Below are positions 17,261-25,924 of a stretch of 64,000 nt of DNA, in pieces. The position numbers were made by a program, and so were the translations under genes. Source of the stretch: Phyllobacterium myrsinacearum (GTDB taxonomy: Bacteria > Pseudomonadota > Alphaproteobacteria > Rhizobiales > Rhizobiaceae); NCBI RefSeq assembly GCF_002980555.1, contig NZ_PVBT01000005.1, positions 124,001 through 188,000 on the forward strand, written 5' to 3'. Every line of letters starts with the position of its first letter. Position 1 is the first letter of the stretch. The notes below the pieces were generated by a model. The model saw nothing but the letters and a program-made list of their open reading frames with translations. It was not told the origin of the DNA and ran no database searches.

Positions 17261-18252
17261 ATCAGCGTCCTTCGCGTGCGGAACACCAGCCACAGGAAGA
17301 AGGGTGCGCCGATCATGGCCGTCAGGACGCCAAGCTTCAAATCCCTGCCCGGCGCGATCAGACGCACGAGAATATCGGCAGCCATCAGCATCGAGGCGCC
17401 GCCGAGCGCACTCACCGGAAGCAGGCGCGACGGCCGTCCCCCCGCCAGCGGCCGCAGCACATGCGGCACGATGAGGCCGATGAAGCCGATGGCACCGGCA
17501 ACGGCGGTGGCCGCCCCGACCGACGCAGCCGTGCCCAGAATGGCGAAGAACTGCACCCGCCGGATGTTGATGCCCATGCTGGCGGCGGCATCGGGCCCCA
17601 ATGTCAGGGCGTCGAGCGAACGGCCGAGGCTGAACAGCAGCACCCAGCCGGCAAGGATGAACGGGGCGGCAAGCTCAACATGCAGCATGGAGCGGTCCGT
17701 GAGGGATCCCAGCATCCAGTAGACGATCTCCATCGCCGCAAACGGGTTGGGTGACAGGTTCAGCGCCAGCGTGGTCATCGCCCCGGCAAAGCTCGAAACG
17801 GCGACACCGGCGAGAATGACGGTGAGCGTGCCCGCACCACGGCCGGCCAGCGCCTGCACCAGGAAGACGGCGAGAACGGCGCCTGCCAGCGCCATCAGCG
17901 GCAGGGCAAGCGGGAAAACGAGGGATAGGCCCGTATAGATGGCGATCACCGCGCCGAGGGATGCCGACGCACTCACCCCGAGAAGGCCCGGTTCCGCCAG
18001 CGGATTGCGCAGATAGCCCTGCAGCACCGCACCGGAGAGCCCGAGGGTCGCCCCGATCATCAGGCCGAGCAGCGCGCGCGGCAGCCGTATTTCCCGCATG
18101 ACGATGACGATGGCATCGCCCTGTCCCGTCAGCAGGGCGCGAATACTGTCGGACACGCCCAGTGCGGCCGGACCGGCGAGCAGCGACAGCACGAACAGGA
18201 CAAGGGTCAACAGCGCAAGCCCGCACAGCAAAAGACGGTAGCGATCCTTCAT
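17257..18252 (-). CDS. ABC importer permease, FecCD/BtuC type
   Basis: This 331-aa protein has about 10 spans and the family motifs REIRLPRALLGLMIGATLGLSG and NPLAEPGLLGVS in the first half and GFIGLIVPHVLRPL near 250, which binds the ATPase. It forms the homodimeric channel. The start at 18252 (MKDRYRLL) overlaps the binding-protein stop as ATGA. Substrate is not readable; BtuC and siderophore permeases share these motifs. Confidence 0.92.
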   Translation of the reverse strand: MKDRYRLLLCGLALLTLVLFVLSLLAGPAALGVSDSIRALLTGQGDAIVIVMREIRLPRALLGLMIGATLGLSGAVLQGYLRNPLAEPGLLGVSASASLGAVIAIYTGLSLVFPLALPLMALAGAVLAVFLVQALAGRGAGTLTVILAGVAVSSFAGAMTTLALNLSPNPFAAMEIVYWMLGSLTDRSMLHVELAAPFILAGWVLLFSLGRSLDALTLGPDAAASMGINIRRVQFFAILGTAASVGAATAVAGAIGFIGLIVPHVLRPLAGGRPSRLLPVSALGGASMLMAADILVRLIAPGRDLKLGVLTAMIGAPFFLWLVFRTRRTLI

Positions 18253-19109
18253 CTGGGGCCTTCCCGCCGGGCTGCATCCGACAGCAGCTTGACGGCCTCC
18301 ACGGTGAACGGCCCGCCGCATATCCAGTATTTGTCGGGGATATCGATGGGGTTCTTCCCCTGCAGCGCCGCCCGGAACGCCGGATGGAGCTGCGCGTCAT
18401 AGGCAAGGGCGGGCGCCGGATAGGCGTTGTGGGTGGCAATCAGGTCCGGCTTGGCCATCACCAGTTGTTCGAGTGACAGCTTTTGCGTGCCATCGAGGCC
18501 GAGCTTTTCGCCCATATTGACCAGTCCCGCCCGGTTGACCACGTCCCCCGCCAGCGTGTTGCGGCCCGAGGTAATCTGGTTGGCATAATAGAGCGCGACG
18601 GTGGGTGCATCGGCGCTGCGCGCCGGAATATCTGCCAGCGCAGCGTCCATCGCGCCCAGGAGTTCTTCCGCCCTGGCCTGACGGCCGAGCAGGGCGCCCA
18701 TCCGCCGTACATTGGCGCGGATATCGTCGAAGGAGGCTTCCGGCGGGAATTCCTCGACGCGAAATCCCAGCCGCTTGAGAATACCGGCCGTCGCCCGCGT
18801 GGTATAGGTGCTGGTCAGGACAAGGTCCGGCTGCATCAGGAATATCTCTTCCGCCTGACCATGATTGAGCGCAAACGCCCCCGCATCCCCGGCCAGAACC
18901 GATACGGTCGCGTCCCCCGCGAGATAGGACACGGAAACGAGTTGCCCGCCAGACGCCAGCAGCATCGCCAGCTGATCGGTGCACAGGTTCATGGAAACGA
19001 CGCGCGCCGGTGCTTCGGCTGAAGCGGAATCGGCAGCGCCAAGCAGCGCAATGGCGGATGCCAGCCACGCCACACCTGCGCCGACAGCCCATCTGTATCC
19101 CCTGCTCAC
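18249..19109 (-). CDS. Periplasmic binding protein, FecB/BtuF type
   Basis: This protein of about 286 aa begins with a signal peptide (SRGYRWAVGAGVAWLASA...ASA) and continues RVVSMNLCTDQLAMLLA, the typical start of the PF01497 fold, with HGQAEEIFLMQPDLVLTSTY as the first-lobe marker. A GTG start at 19109 is preferred because AGGGGAG lies nine bases ahead; an ATG at 19145 would only lengthen the signal peptide. It is the first gene of a three-gene importer operon. No TonB receptor, cobalamin riboswitch or recognisable Fur/RirA box is adjacent, so iron-siderophore and cobalamin remain equally possible. Confidence 0.85.
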   Translation of the reverse strand: MSRGYRWAVGAGVAWLASAIALLGAADSASAEAPARVVSMNLCTDQLAMLLASGGQLVSVSYLAGDATVSVLAGDAGAFALNHGQAEEIFLMQPDLVLTSTYTTRATAGILKRLGFRVEEFPPEASFDDIRANVRRMGALLGRQARAEELLGAMDAALADIPARSADAPTVALYYANQITSGRNTLAGDVVNRAGLVNMGEKLGLDGTQKLSLEQLVMAKPDLIATHNAYPAPALAYDAQLHPAFRAALQGKNPIDIPDKYWICGGPFTVEAVKLLSDAARREGPR

Positions 19110-19281
19110 GCCCAGAAACTCCCCTGGCAATCGATAGGGCCGCATGCAGCATGCGGCAGCCTTCCTATAGCTGCCATCAATATCGTCCGGCGTATAGTCA
19201 TTCCTGCGGCATATCCATCGTCCCGCCGGTTGACATCCCGTTTTGCGGCTTCCACCATGGCACAGATTCCGGGAGAGAAAA

Positions 19282-20268
19282 TTGGACATTCGCAACATTG
19301 GTAAAACGCCGCTGGCCGTCACTGAAATCGGCTTCGGCGGCGCGGCAATTGGCGGGCTGTATCGTGAATGCACGCGCGAGGCCGCAATGGAAACCCTGCA
19401 GACCGCGTGGGATGCCGGCATACGCTATTTCGACACGGCGCCGTTTTACGGCTTCGGCCTGTCGGAACGCCGCACCGGCGACTTCCTGCGCGACAAGCCG
19501 CGCGACAGCTATGTGCTTTCGACAAAGGTCGGCCGCCTCATGCGCCCGGTGCCGGAGGATCAGGTCCCCGATCATTCCTACGTCGATCCCCTGCCCTTCG
19601 CTGTCGACTATGACTACAGCTATGACGGCATCATGCGGTCCTTCGAGTTCAGCCTGGCGCGCCTCGGCCTGAACCGGATCGACATCCTCTACATCCATGA
19701 TATCGGTGCCTACACCCATGGTGCCGAACAAAACGCCGTCTATATGGACCAGCTGCTCGGCAGCGGCCTGAAGGCGCTGGACGAACTCAAATCGGCCGGG
19801 GCAATCGCCGCCTATGGGCTGGGGGTGAACGAAGTCGAGGTCTGCCTCGATGTGCTGGCCCGGCATCCGCTTGACGGCATTCTTCTCGCCGGGCGCTATT
19901 CCCTGCTCGACCGCGCGGCCGAACGCGGCCTGCTCGACGTCTGCCGGGCGCAAGGGACCTCCCTCATCATTGGCGGCGTGTTCAATTCCGGCATTCTGGC
20001 GACGGGACCGGTGCCCGGCGCGCATTTTGACTATGGCCCGGCATCCCCGGATATTCTCGAGCGCGTCCGTGCCATGCAGGCCATTGCGGAGGCCGAAAAT
20101 GTGCCCCTGGCGGCGGCCGCCATCCAGTTTCCGTTCCGTGAACCGGTCGTGGCGAATGTTTTGATCGGCACCGCCAAGCCGTCGAGCCTGACCCGCAATC
20201 TGGAAATTTTATCCACGAAAGTCCCGGAATCTGTATACACCGACTGCGAACGTTTCGTCCTTCGCTAA
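19282..20268 (+). CDS. Aldo/keto reductase (aldose/pyridoxal dehydrogenase type)
   Basis: This protein of about 328 aa is a single-domain NAD(P)-dependent oxidoreductase. It has the AKR tetrad in context: Asp and Tyr in RYFDTAPFYGFG, Lys in LSTKVGR and His in YIHDIG; GTAKPSSLTRNLEIL near the C-terminus binds the cofactor. The closest families I recognise are L-fucose/D-threo-aldose 1-dehydrogenase and pyridoxal 4-dehydrogenase. The start is probably TTG at 19282, preceded by GGGAGAG; an upstream in-frame ATG at 19243 lacks a ribosome site. It is divergent from the ABC operon and has no pathway partners nearby. Confidence 0.85.
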   Translation: MDIRNIGKTPLAVTEIGFGGAAIGGLYRECTREAAMETLQTAWDAGIRYFDTAPFYGFGLSERRTGDFLRDKPRDSYVLSTKVGRLMRPVPEDQVPDHSYVDPLPFAVDYDYSYDGIMRSFEFSLARLGLNRIDILYIHDIGAYTHGAEQNAVYMDQLLGSGLKALDELKSAGAIAAYGLGVNEVEVCLDVLARHPLDGILLAGRYSLLDRAAERGLLDVCRAQGTSLIIGGVFNSGILATGPVPGAHFDYGPASPDILERVRAMQAIAEAENVPLAAAAIQFPFREPVVANVLIGTAKPSSLTRNLEILSTKVPESVYTDCERFVLR

Positions 20269-20518
20269 ATTCTTCTAAAAGATCGCTCCGGATTAGGATC
20301 GGCATGGGTTTCATCGGGTGGCAGCAAGCGCTAATTTGCTGATCTGCCTTGCAATATCAGCCATTGCATATTCCGCTCATCTGATTACATAAGGGCTCGC
20401 TGACTGCGTTCAGCGCGCCCGGCCAGCGTTTGCGGCGGCCGGAAATCAGGCAATGAATGGAGCAACGCCCGGCTCTCTTTCATGTGTTGACACGAAGTAT
20501 TGAGCGAGAGACCCAGGG

Positions 20519-21373
20519 ATGACTGCATCTTCGTCAGCGACCGTCACGGCGGCACCTATTCATGCAACGGATGACGTTTCGGCACCGGTTGCATTTGCTA
20601 TCCCCGACAATGTGTTCGCGGAAACGGTCACCGAGGTGCGCCACTATACCGATCGCCTGTTCCGTTTCCGTATCACGCGACCCACAAGCTTCCGCTTCCG
20701 TTCCGGCGAATTCGTCATGATCGGCCTGCCCAATGCGGAAAAGCCTGTCTATCGCGCCTATTCCATCGCCAGCCCGTCCTGGGACGAGGAAATCGAATTC
20801 TTCTCGATCAAGGTCGAAAACGGCCCGCTGACCGAACATCTGCAGAAAATCAAGCGCGGCGATACGGTGCTCCTGCGCAAGAAGTCGACGGGAACGCTGG
20901 TTCTCGACGCGCTTCTCCCGGGCAAGCGGCTCTACATGCTGTCGACCGGAACCGGCGTTGCCCCCTTCGCCAGCCTGATCCGCGATCCGGAAACCTATGA
21001 AAAGTTCGAAGAGGTCATCCTGATCCAGACCTGCCGGGATATTGCCGAGCTGAAATACATCACCGAAATGGTCGAGGGCATCAAGGATGACCCGCTGATC
21101 GGCGAATTCGCTGCCGACAGCCTGCGGCTCTACACGACGACCACGCGCGAACCATTCACCCATATGGGCCGCATCACCGACCTGATGCAGAGCGGCAAGC
21201 TGTTCAGCGATCTCGGGCTGCCGCCGCTCGATCCTGAAACCGACCGCGGCATGATCTGCGGTTCGATGCACATGATCCACGACACCAAGGCCATTCTGGA
21301 ATCCTTCGGCCTGGTCGAAGGCGCCAACAACAAACCGGCGACCTATGTGGTCGAGCGGGCTTTCGTCGGCTAA
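20519..21373 (+). CDS. fpr: Ferredoxin/flavodoxin-NADP+ reductase
   Basis: This 284-aa flavoenzyme moves electrons between NADPH and ferredoxin or flavodoxin. The FAD motif RAYSIASP lies near 79-86, FSIKVENGPLTEHL follows, and the NADP region is YMLSTGTGVAPFASLIRDPETYEKF (about 139-163), with ICGSMHMI near 240. It has a 25-residue leader before the core that looks disordered rather than a signal. The bacterial Fpr subclass often supports oxidative stress and iron release. It is monocistronic, with a hairpin terminator after it. The 250-bp gap before it shows no strong promoter or box that I can name. Confidence 0.93.
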   Translation: MTASSSATVTAAPIHATDDVSAPVAFAIPDNVFAETVTEVRHYTDRLFRFRITRPTSFRFRSGEFVMIGLPNAEKPVYRAYSIASPSWDEEIEFFSIKVENGPLTEHLQKIKRGDTVLLRKKSTGTLVLDALLPGKRLYMLSTGTGVAPFASLIRDPETYEKFEEVILIQTCRDIAELKYITEMVEGIKDDPLIGEFAADSLRLYTTTTREPFTHMGRITDLMQSGKLFSDLGLPPLDPETDRGMICGSMHMIHDTKAILESFGLVEGANNKPATYVVERAFVG

Positions 21374-21407
21374 ACCCTTCCACAGACTTTCTCTTTTCAA
21401 ATTGCGT

Positions 21408-21434
21408 GCCCGGCCCCAACAGGCCGGGCATTTT
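21408..21434 (+). terminator. Rho-independent terminator of fpr
   Basis: GCCCGGCC (21408-21415) and GGCCGGGC (21422-21429) form an 8-bp stem with a 6-base loop, followed by ATTTTG. Confidence 0.75.
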
Positions 21435-21490
21435 GCCATGCGGATTTTCTCACTGACTTGTGACACCTTGCCTCTTCTAAAAGATGAGTC

Positions 21491-21527
21491 CACATGCTAT
21501 ATGTGTGAATGTTATAAGCACCCTTAT
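21491..21527. promoter_or_regulatory. Two short inverted repeats ahead of marR
   Basis: CACAT-N5-ATGTG (21491-21505) and ATAAG-N4-CTTAT (21514-21527) lie in an AT-rich patch just before the marR ATG at 21548. MarR proteins bind such palindromes over their own promoters, so autoregulation of marR-emrAB is likely; which repeat is the operator is open. Confidence 0.45.
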
Positions 21528-21547
21528 GAGTTTCAAAACCCCACATC

Positions 21548-22012
21548 ATGGACGACACACCCACTCTTGGCTTTCTGCTGCACGATGTTGCGCGGTTGCT
21601 GCGCAAGCGGTTTGAACAACGGGCCAAATGCCTCGGCCTGACCCGGTCGCAGTGGCAGACGCTGGCTTATCTGTCCAAGAATGAGGGGATTCATCAGGCC
21701 GGACTGGCCGAGATTCTCGAGATCGAGCCGATCACCCTGGTGCGCATCCTCGACAAGCTGCAGGAGCGCAACCTGATCGAGCGGCGCCGGCATCCGACCG
21801 ACCGCCGCATCTGGCTGCTGTTCCTGCGCGATGAAGCGCGGCCGCATCTGGCGGATATGCGCGTCATCGGCGAAGTCACCCGGTCCGAAGCCCTCGAAAA
21901 TGTACCGGCCGAAGACCGCGAACATCTCATCCGCACTCTAACTCTTATGAAGTCCAATTTGATCGATGCCTGTCAGACACCGGTCGATGACAGGAAGACA
22001 CACCATGGCTGA
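21548..22012 (+). CDS. MarR family repressor of the emrAB operon
   Basis: This 154-aa regulator has the winged helix-turn-helix core: LTRSQWQTLAYLSKNEG (about 31-47), QAGLAEILEIEPITLVRILDKL and the wing ERRRHPTDRRIWLLFL. The final codons overlap emrA by eight bases, so it is cotranscribed and translationally coupled with the exporter it presumably represses. A small phenolic or lipophilic inducer is usual in this family but cannot be predicted here. Confidence 0.92.
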   Translation: MDDTPTLGFLLHDVARLLRKRFEQRAKCLGLTRSQWQTLAYLSKNEGIHQAGLAEILEIEPITLVRILDKLQERNLIERRRHPTDRRIWLLFLRDEARPHLADMRVIGEVTRSEALENVPAEDREHLIRTLTLMKSNLIDACQTPVDDRKTHHG

Positions 22013-23225
22013 CGGATCTCCCAACTCCCGCATTCCCGCCAATACCGACGAACCGGCCGCACCGGGGCACGCCGTGCCTGTTCTGGAAAAGACCGGCGCA
22101 CCCGGCGAAGCGCCTGTCGCCGCACGGGTCAACGAACCGGTGCCGCTGCCCGATATCACGCCGCCGAAAACCCGCCGCAACCGCCTGCGCCCCGTGCTCT
22201 TCGCCGCGCTGCCTCTTGCCCTCGTGGTGGGCGGCTATTTCTACGTCACCGGCGGGCAGGTCATGGCCACCGACAACGCCTATGTGCAGGCGGACATGGT
22301 TGGCGTTTCCACCGATATATCCGGGCTGGTCAGTGCCATCGATGTGCATGACAACGAGGTCGTCAAGCAGGGACAGGTTCTGTTCCGCGTCAACCCCGAC
22401 GTCTACCGCATCGCCCTTGAGGGCGCGCAGGCCCAGCTCGGCACCGTTCGCAACCAGATTCTCAACCTGCAGGCGAGCTACAAGCAGACGCTGGCGGAAA
22501 TCGCCCAGGCGGAATCCGACATTCCGTTCTACCAGAAGACCCTGCAGCGCCAGGCGGACCTGACCAATACCGCTGCCGTTTCCAAGGCCACCTATGATCA
22601 GGCCAAGCATGATCTGGATGCGGCGCAGCAGAAGGTCGATGTCGCCAGGGCGCAGGCCGCCACCACGCTCGCCCAATTGGGCAACAATGCCGACCAGCCG
22701 GTCGAGCAGAATCCGTCCTATCTCGCCGCAAAGGCAACCGTCGATAAGGCCCAGCACGATTTTGACGCGACCACCGTGCGCGCACCCTTTGACGGGATCG
22801 TGACCAATGTCAGTTCGCTGCAGGTCGGCGCCTATCTTCAGGCCTCGCAGGCCGGTTTCAGCCTGGTTTCGACAACCCATATGTGGGTCGCCGCCAGCCC
22901 CAAGGAAACCGAGCTGACCTATGTGAAGCCCGGCCAGCCGGTGACCGTCACCGTCGACACCTATCCGGGCGTCGAATGGAAGGGCACGGTTGCCAGCATC
23001 AGCCCGGCCTCCGGCTCGAGCTTCTCGCTGCTGCCCGCACAGAATACAACCGGTAATTGGGTTAAAGTTGTGCAGCGCATCCCCATGCTCGTCAGCATCG
23101 ACGACATGGCGGGCAAGCCGCCCCTGCGCGTCGGCATGAGCGTGACGGCCGAAGTCGATACCGGCCATGCACGCGGCCTGCCGCATTTCGTGCAATCGCT
23201 CCTGGGCAGCAAGGATCATGTCTAG
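22005..23225 (+). CDS. emrA: EmrA-type membrane fusion protein
   Basis: This 406-aa HlyD-family adaptor has a proline-rich cytosolic N-terminus of about 60 residues, one span (VLFAALPLALVVGGYFYV), the lipoyl half TDISGLVSAIDVHDNEVVKQGQ, a long coiled coil (about 130-240) and the second lipoyl half ATTVRAPFDGIVTNV. It couples the inner-membrane DHA2 pump to an outer-membrane factor, which is not encoded here. The ATG at 22005 has AGGAAG seven bases ahead and overlaps the marR stop; emrB in turn overlaps its own stop. Confidence 0.92.
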   Translation: MADGSPNSRIPANTDEPAAPGHAVPVLEKTGAPGEAPVAARVNEPVPLPDITPPKTRRNRLRPVLFAALPLALVVGGYFYVTGGQVMATDNAYVQADMVGVSTDISGLVSAIDVHDNEVVKQGQVLFRVNPDVYRIALEGAQAQLGTVRNQILNLQASYKQTLAEIAQAESDIPFYQKTLQRQADLTNTAAVSKATYDQAKHDLDAAQQKVDVARAQAATTLAQLGNNADQPVEQNPSYLAAKATVDKAQHDFDATTVRAPFDGIVTNVSSLQVGAYLQASQAGFSLVSTTHMWVAASPKETELTYVKPGQPVTVTVDTYPGVEWKGTVASISPASGSSFSLLPAQNTTGNWVKVVQRIPMLVSIDDMAGKPPLRVGMSVTAEVDTGHARGLPHFVQSLLGSKDHV

Positions 23226-24765
23226 CACCGCCGCATTGCCGGGCACCGCGCCGGTTGCCAATCGCGGCGCGATCACGGCCTGTGTCATTCTCGCCGTGAT
23301 CATGCAGGCGCTCGACACGACCATCGCCAATGTGGCGCTGCCCTATATCCAGGGCAGCGTTGCGGCGAGCGCCGACCAGATCAACTGGGTGCTGACCTCC
23401 TATATCGTCGCTGCCGCCATCATGACGCCGCCATCGGGCTTTCTGGCCGCCCGCTTCGGCCGCAAGCGCGTGCTGCTCACTGCCATCGCCGGTTTCGTCG
23501 TGGCGTCGGTGCTGTGCGGCATTGCCCAGTCGCTGCCGCAGATCGTGGCTTTCCGGCTGCTGCAGGGCCTGTTCGGCGCCTCGCTCGTTCCGCTGTCGCA
23601 AGGCATCCTTCTCGACATCTATTCCGTCGAGGAGCGCGGTTCGGCCATGGCGCTGTTCGGCGTTTCCGTCATGGTCGGTCCCGTGCTCGGCCCCGTCATC
23701 GGCGGCTGGCTGACCGACAATATCAGCTGGCGCTGGGTGTTCTACATCAACGTTCCCATCGGCCTTCTCGCCTTCGGCGGCATCGTTGCCTTCGTCACCG
23801 AAACCGGGCGGGAGCTGAAGGCCAAGCTGGACTGGTTCGGCTTCGGCACACTCAGCCTCGCCATCGCCGCCCTCCAGCTTTTTCTCGACCGCGGCGAACA
23901 GCTCGACTGGTTTTCGTCGGGCGAAATCCAGCTGGAAGCGCTGGTCTGCGCCGGCGCCTTCTACCTGTTCCTCAGCCATACCTTCACGGCCGAACGGTCC
24001 TTCGTCAATCCAAGGCTGTTCCTCGACCGGAACTTTGCCGTCAGCATGTTCTTCATCTTCATCGTCGGCGTGACCTATCTCGCCTCGCTTGCCCTGATGA
24101 CGCCCTACCTGCAGACGCTCATGGGTTATCCCGTCACCACGGCGGGTATCGTCATGGGCCCGCGCGGCGTCGGCACGATGGTGTGCATGTTCATCGTCGG
24201 CCGCCTCATCGGCAAGGTCGATACGCGCTTCCTCCTGGTGCTCGGCCTCGGGCTGACCGCCTGGGCCATGTATGACATGACCGGCTGGACGCCTGACGTA
24301 TCGCAGTGGACCATCGTTTCCGTCGGCTTCATCCAGGGTGCGGGCCTCGGCTTCCTGTTCGTGCCGCTGACGACGATTGCCTTTGCCACCCTGCCCGCCA
24401 GCATGCGCGGCGAAGGCACGGGCCTGTACAATCTGTCGCGCAACATCGGTTCCAGCGTCGGCATTTCCATCGTTACGGCGTTGATCACCGAGAATGTGCA
24501 GACCAACCACGCCTCGATCGCCGCCTATGTCACGCCGTTCAACCACGCCTTCAATGCACCTGCCGTGATGCAGCATCTCGACCCGCTGAAGGCGGCGGGC
24601 CGCGCTTCGCTTGACGGCATCATCACCCTGCAGGCCACGATCATCGCCTACATGGATGATTTCAAGCTGCTGATGCTGATGTCGCTGGCGGCTATCCCGC
24701 TGGTGTTCCTGCTGCGCAAGCCGGCACCGAGCGCCGCGCCGCCGGAACATGCGGTGATGGAATGA
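23218..24765 (+). CDS. emrB: EmrB-type drug exporter, DHA2 family MFS
   Basis: This 515-aa, 14-span proton antiporter has LDTTIANVALPYIQGS in TM1, GFLAARFGRKRVLL (motif A) and GPVLGPVIGGWLTDNISWRW (motif C). The start at 23218 lies eight bases inside emrA with AAGGA ahead. Together with EmrA and a TolC-like protein it would span the envelope and remove hydrophobic toxins. It is the second DHA2 exporter in the window; the one at 12633 lacks an adaptor. Confidence 0.93.
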   Translation: MSSTAALPGTAPVANRGAITACVILAVIMQALDTTIANVALPYIQGSVAASADQINWVLTSYIVAAAIMTPPSGFLAARFGRKRVLLTAIAGFVVASVLCGIAQSLPQIVAFRLLQGLFGASLVPLSQGILLDIYSVEERGSAMALFGVSVMVGPVLGPVIGGWLTDNISWRWVFYINVPIGLLAFGGIVAFVTETGRELKAKLDWFGFGTLSLAIAALQLFLDRGEQLDWFSSGEIQLEALVCAGAFYLFLSHTFTAERSFVNPRLFLDRNFAVSMFFIFIVGVTYLASLALMTPYLQTLMGYPVTTAGIVMGPRGVGTMVCMFIVGRLIGKVDTRFLLVLGLGLTAWAMYDMTGWTPDVSQWTIVSVGFIQGAGLGFLFVPLTTIAFATLPASMRGEGTGLYNLSRNIGSSVGISIVTALITENVQTNHASIAAYVTPFNHAFNAPAVMQHLDPLKAAGRASLDGIITLQATIIAYMDDFKLLMLMSLAAIPLVFLLRKPAPSAAPPEHAVME

Positions 24766-24770
24766 AACAA

Positions 24771-24803
24771 GGGCGGGCGGTCCATCGGCCACCCGCCCCT
24801 TTC
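24771..24803 (+). terminator. Hairpin terminator after emrB
   Basis: GGGCGGG (24771-24777) pairs with CCCGCCC (24792-24798); a short inner GG/CC extends it past one mismatch. CTTTC follows. The AAC ahead and the convergent gene 20 bp beyond suggest that it may serve both strands. Confidence 0.6.
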
Positions 24804-24820
24804 ATCACGGTAACCGCGTC

Positions 24821-25837
24821 TTACCGCGCTGGCAGCGCATACATCAGGCCGCCGGCATTCCACAGGGCGTTGATGCCCCGGTCGATCTTCAAGGGGCTGC
24901 CCTTGCCGAGATTGCGGTCGAACATTTCACCGTAATTGCCGGTTGTCGACACGATGTTGTAGATCCAGCGCTTGTCGAGGCCCAGCGGCGCGCCCGTATC
25001 CCCCTCGGCGCCCAGAAAGCGCTTGATCGACGGATTGCCGGAGTCCATCTGCTTGGCGATGCTGTCCCTGGTAATGCCCAGCTCTTCCGCCTCGACCAGC
25101 GAAAACAACGTCCAGCGGACGATGTTGAACCAGCGGTCATCGCCCTGGCGCACCGCCGGTCCCAGCGGTTCCTTGGAAATGATCTCGGGCAATACCATGA
25201 ACCCCTCGGGGTCGGACAGGGTCAGCCTCTGCGCATAGAGTGCGGAGGCATCCGTCGTATAGACGTCGCAGCGGCCATTGTTCAGGGCGACAATGGTTTC
25301 ATCCGGGCGTTCGAACGAGACGATCTCGTAGGTGATGTTGTTCGCCTTGAAATAATCGGCGACGTTGAGTTCGGTTGTCGTGCCGGTCTCGGTGCACAGC
25401 GAGGCGCCGGAGAGTTCCTTTGCGCTCTTCACGCCCAGCGACTTCTTCACCATGAAGCCCTGCCCGTCATAATAGGCGGTGCCAACGAATTTGAGCCCCA
25501 TGGTGGTGTCGCGCGACAAGGTCCATGTGGTCTGGCGCGACAACAGATCGGCTTCGCCGGATTGCAGCGCGGTGAAACGGTCCTTGGTGGAAAGCGGAAT
25601 GAAGTTGACCTTGTCCGGGTCGCCGAAAATCGCCGCTGACACCGCATGGCAGAAATCGACATCGAAGCCGGTCCATTTGCCCGTGCTGTCCGCATTGGAA
25701 AAGCCGAGAACGCCCTGGCTGACGCCGCAATTGACGCGGCCGCGTTCCTTGATCACCGACAGCGTGTCGGCTTTGGCCGGGGTGGCGGTAAAGGCTGCCG
25801 ATGCCAGCAGCAGGGCCAGAAGTGCAGTCCGTTTCAT
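24821..25837 (-). CDS. Orphan AapJ-like amino-acid binding protein
   Basis: This protein of about 338 aa has a signal peptide (MKRTALLALLLASAAFTATPAKA) and the polar amino-acid binding fold: VNCGVSQGVLGFSNADSTGKWTGFDVDFC at about 35-63 is typical of AapJ/general L-amino-acid binding proteins, as is the long length. The start at 25837 has GAGGGAG seven bases ahead. No permease or ATPase genes follow, so it must share an Aap- or Bra-type transporter elsewhere, or act as a sensor. It lies downstream of the 1017-aa fusion on the same strand, 87 bp away, suggesting that it supplies that enzyme with a cationic or hydroxylated amino compound; this is inference. Confidence 0.88.
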   Translation of the reverse strand: MKRTALLALLLASAAFTATPAKADTLSVIKERGRVNCGVSQGVLGFSNADSTGKWTGFDVDFCHAVSAAIFGDPDKVNFIPLSTKDRFTALQSGEADLLSRQTTWTLSRDTTMGLKFVGTAYYDGQGFMVKKSLGVKSAKELSGASLCTETGTTTELNVADYFKANNITYEIVSFERPDETIVALNNGRCDVYTTDASALYAQRLTLSDPEGFMVLPEIISKEPLGPAVRQGDDRWFNIVRWTLFSLVEAEELGITRDSIAKQMDSGNPSIKRFLGAEGDTGAPLGLDKRWIYNIVSTTGNYGEMFDRNLGKGSPLKIDRGINALWNAGGLMYALPAR

Positions 25838-25876
25838 GATGTTCTCCCTCATTGTGATTGAATAAATCTTTCCCGC

Positions 25877-25899
25877 CCGCCGGACACCTTGCCCGGCGG
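25877..25899. other. Hairpin between the fusion gene and the binding-protein gene
   Basis: CCGCCGG (25877-25883) pairs with CCGGCGG (25893-25899) around nine bases. Read on the minus strand it has no U-run, so it may only dampen or protect the transcript between the two genes. Confidence 0.35.
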
Positions 25900-25924
25900 T
25901 TCGTCCTTTTCTTCGGTTTTTAGA

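Noticed and set aside
19110-19281. Cobalamin riboswitch or iron box ahead of the FecBCD-type importer
   Set aside because: The gap is short and shows no B12-box sequence and no Fur/RirA/Irr-like palindrome that I can recognise.
23092-24792. 566-codon open frame antisense to emrB
   Set aside because: Shadow of a certain membrane transporter gene.
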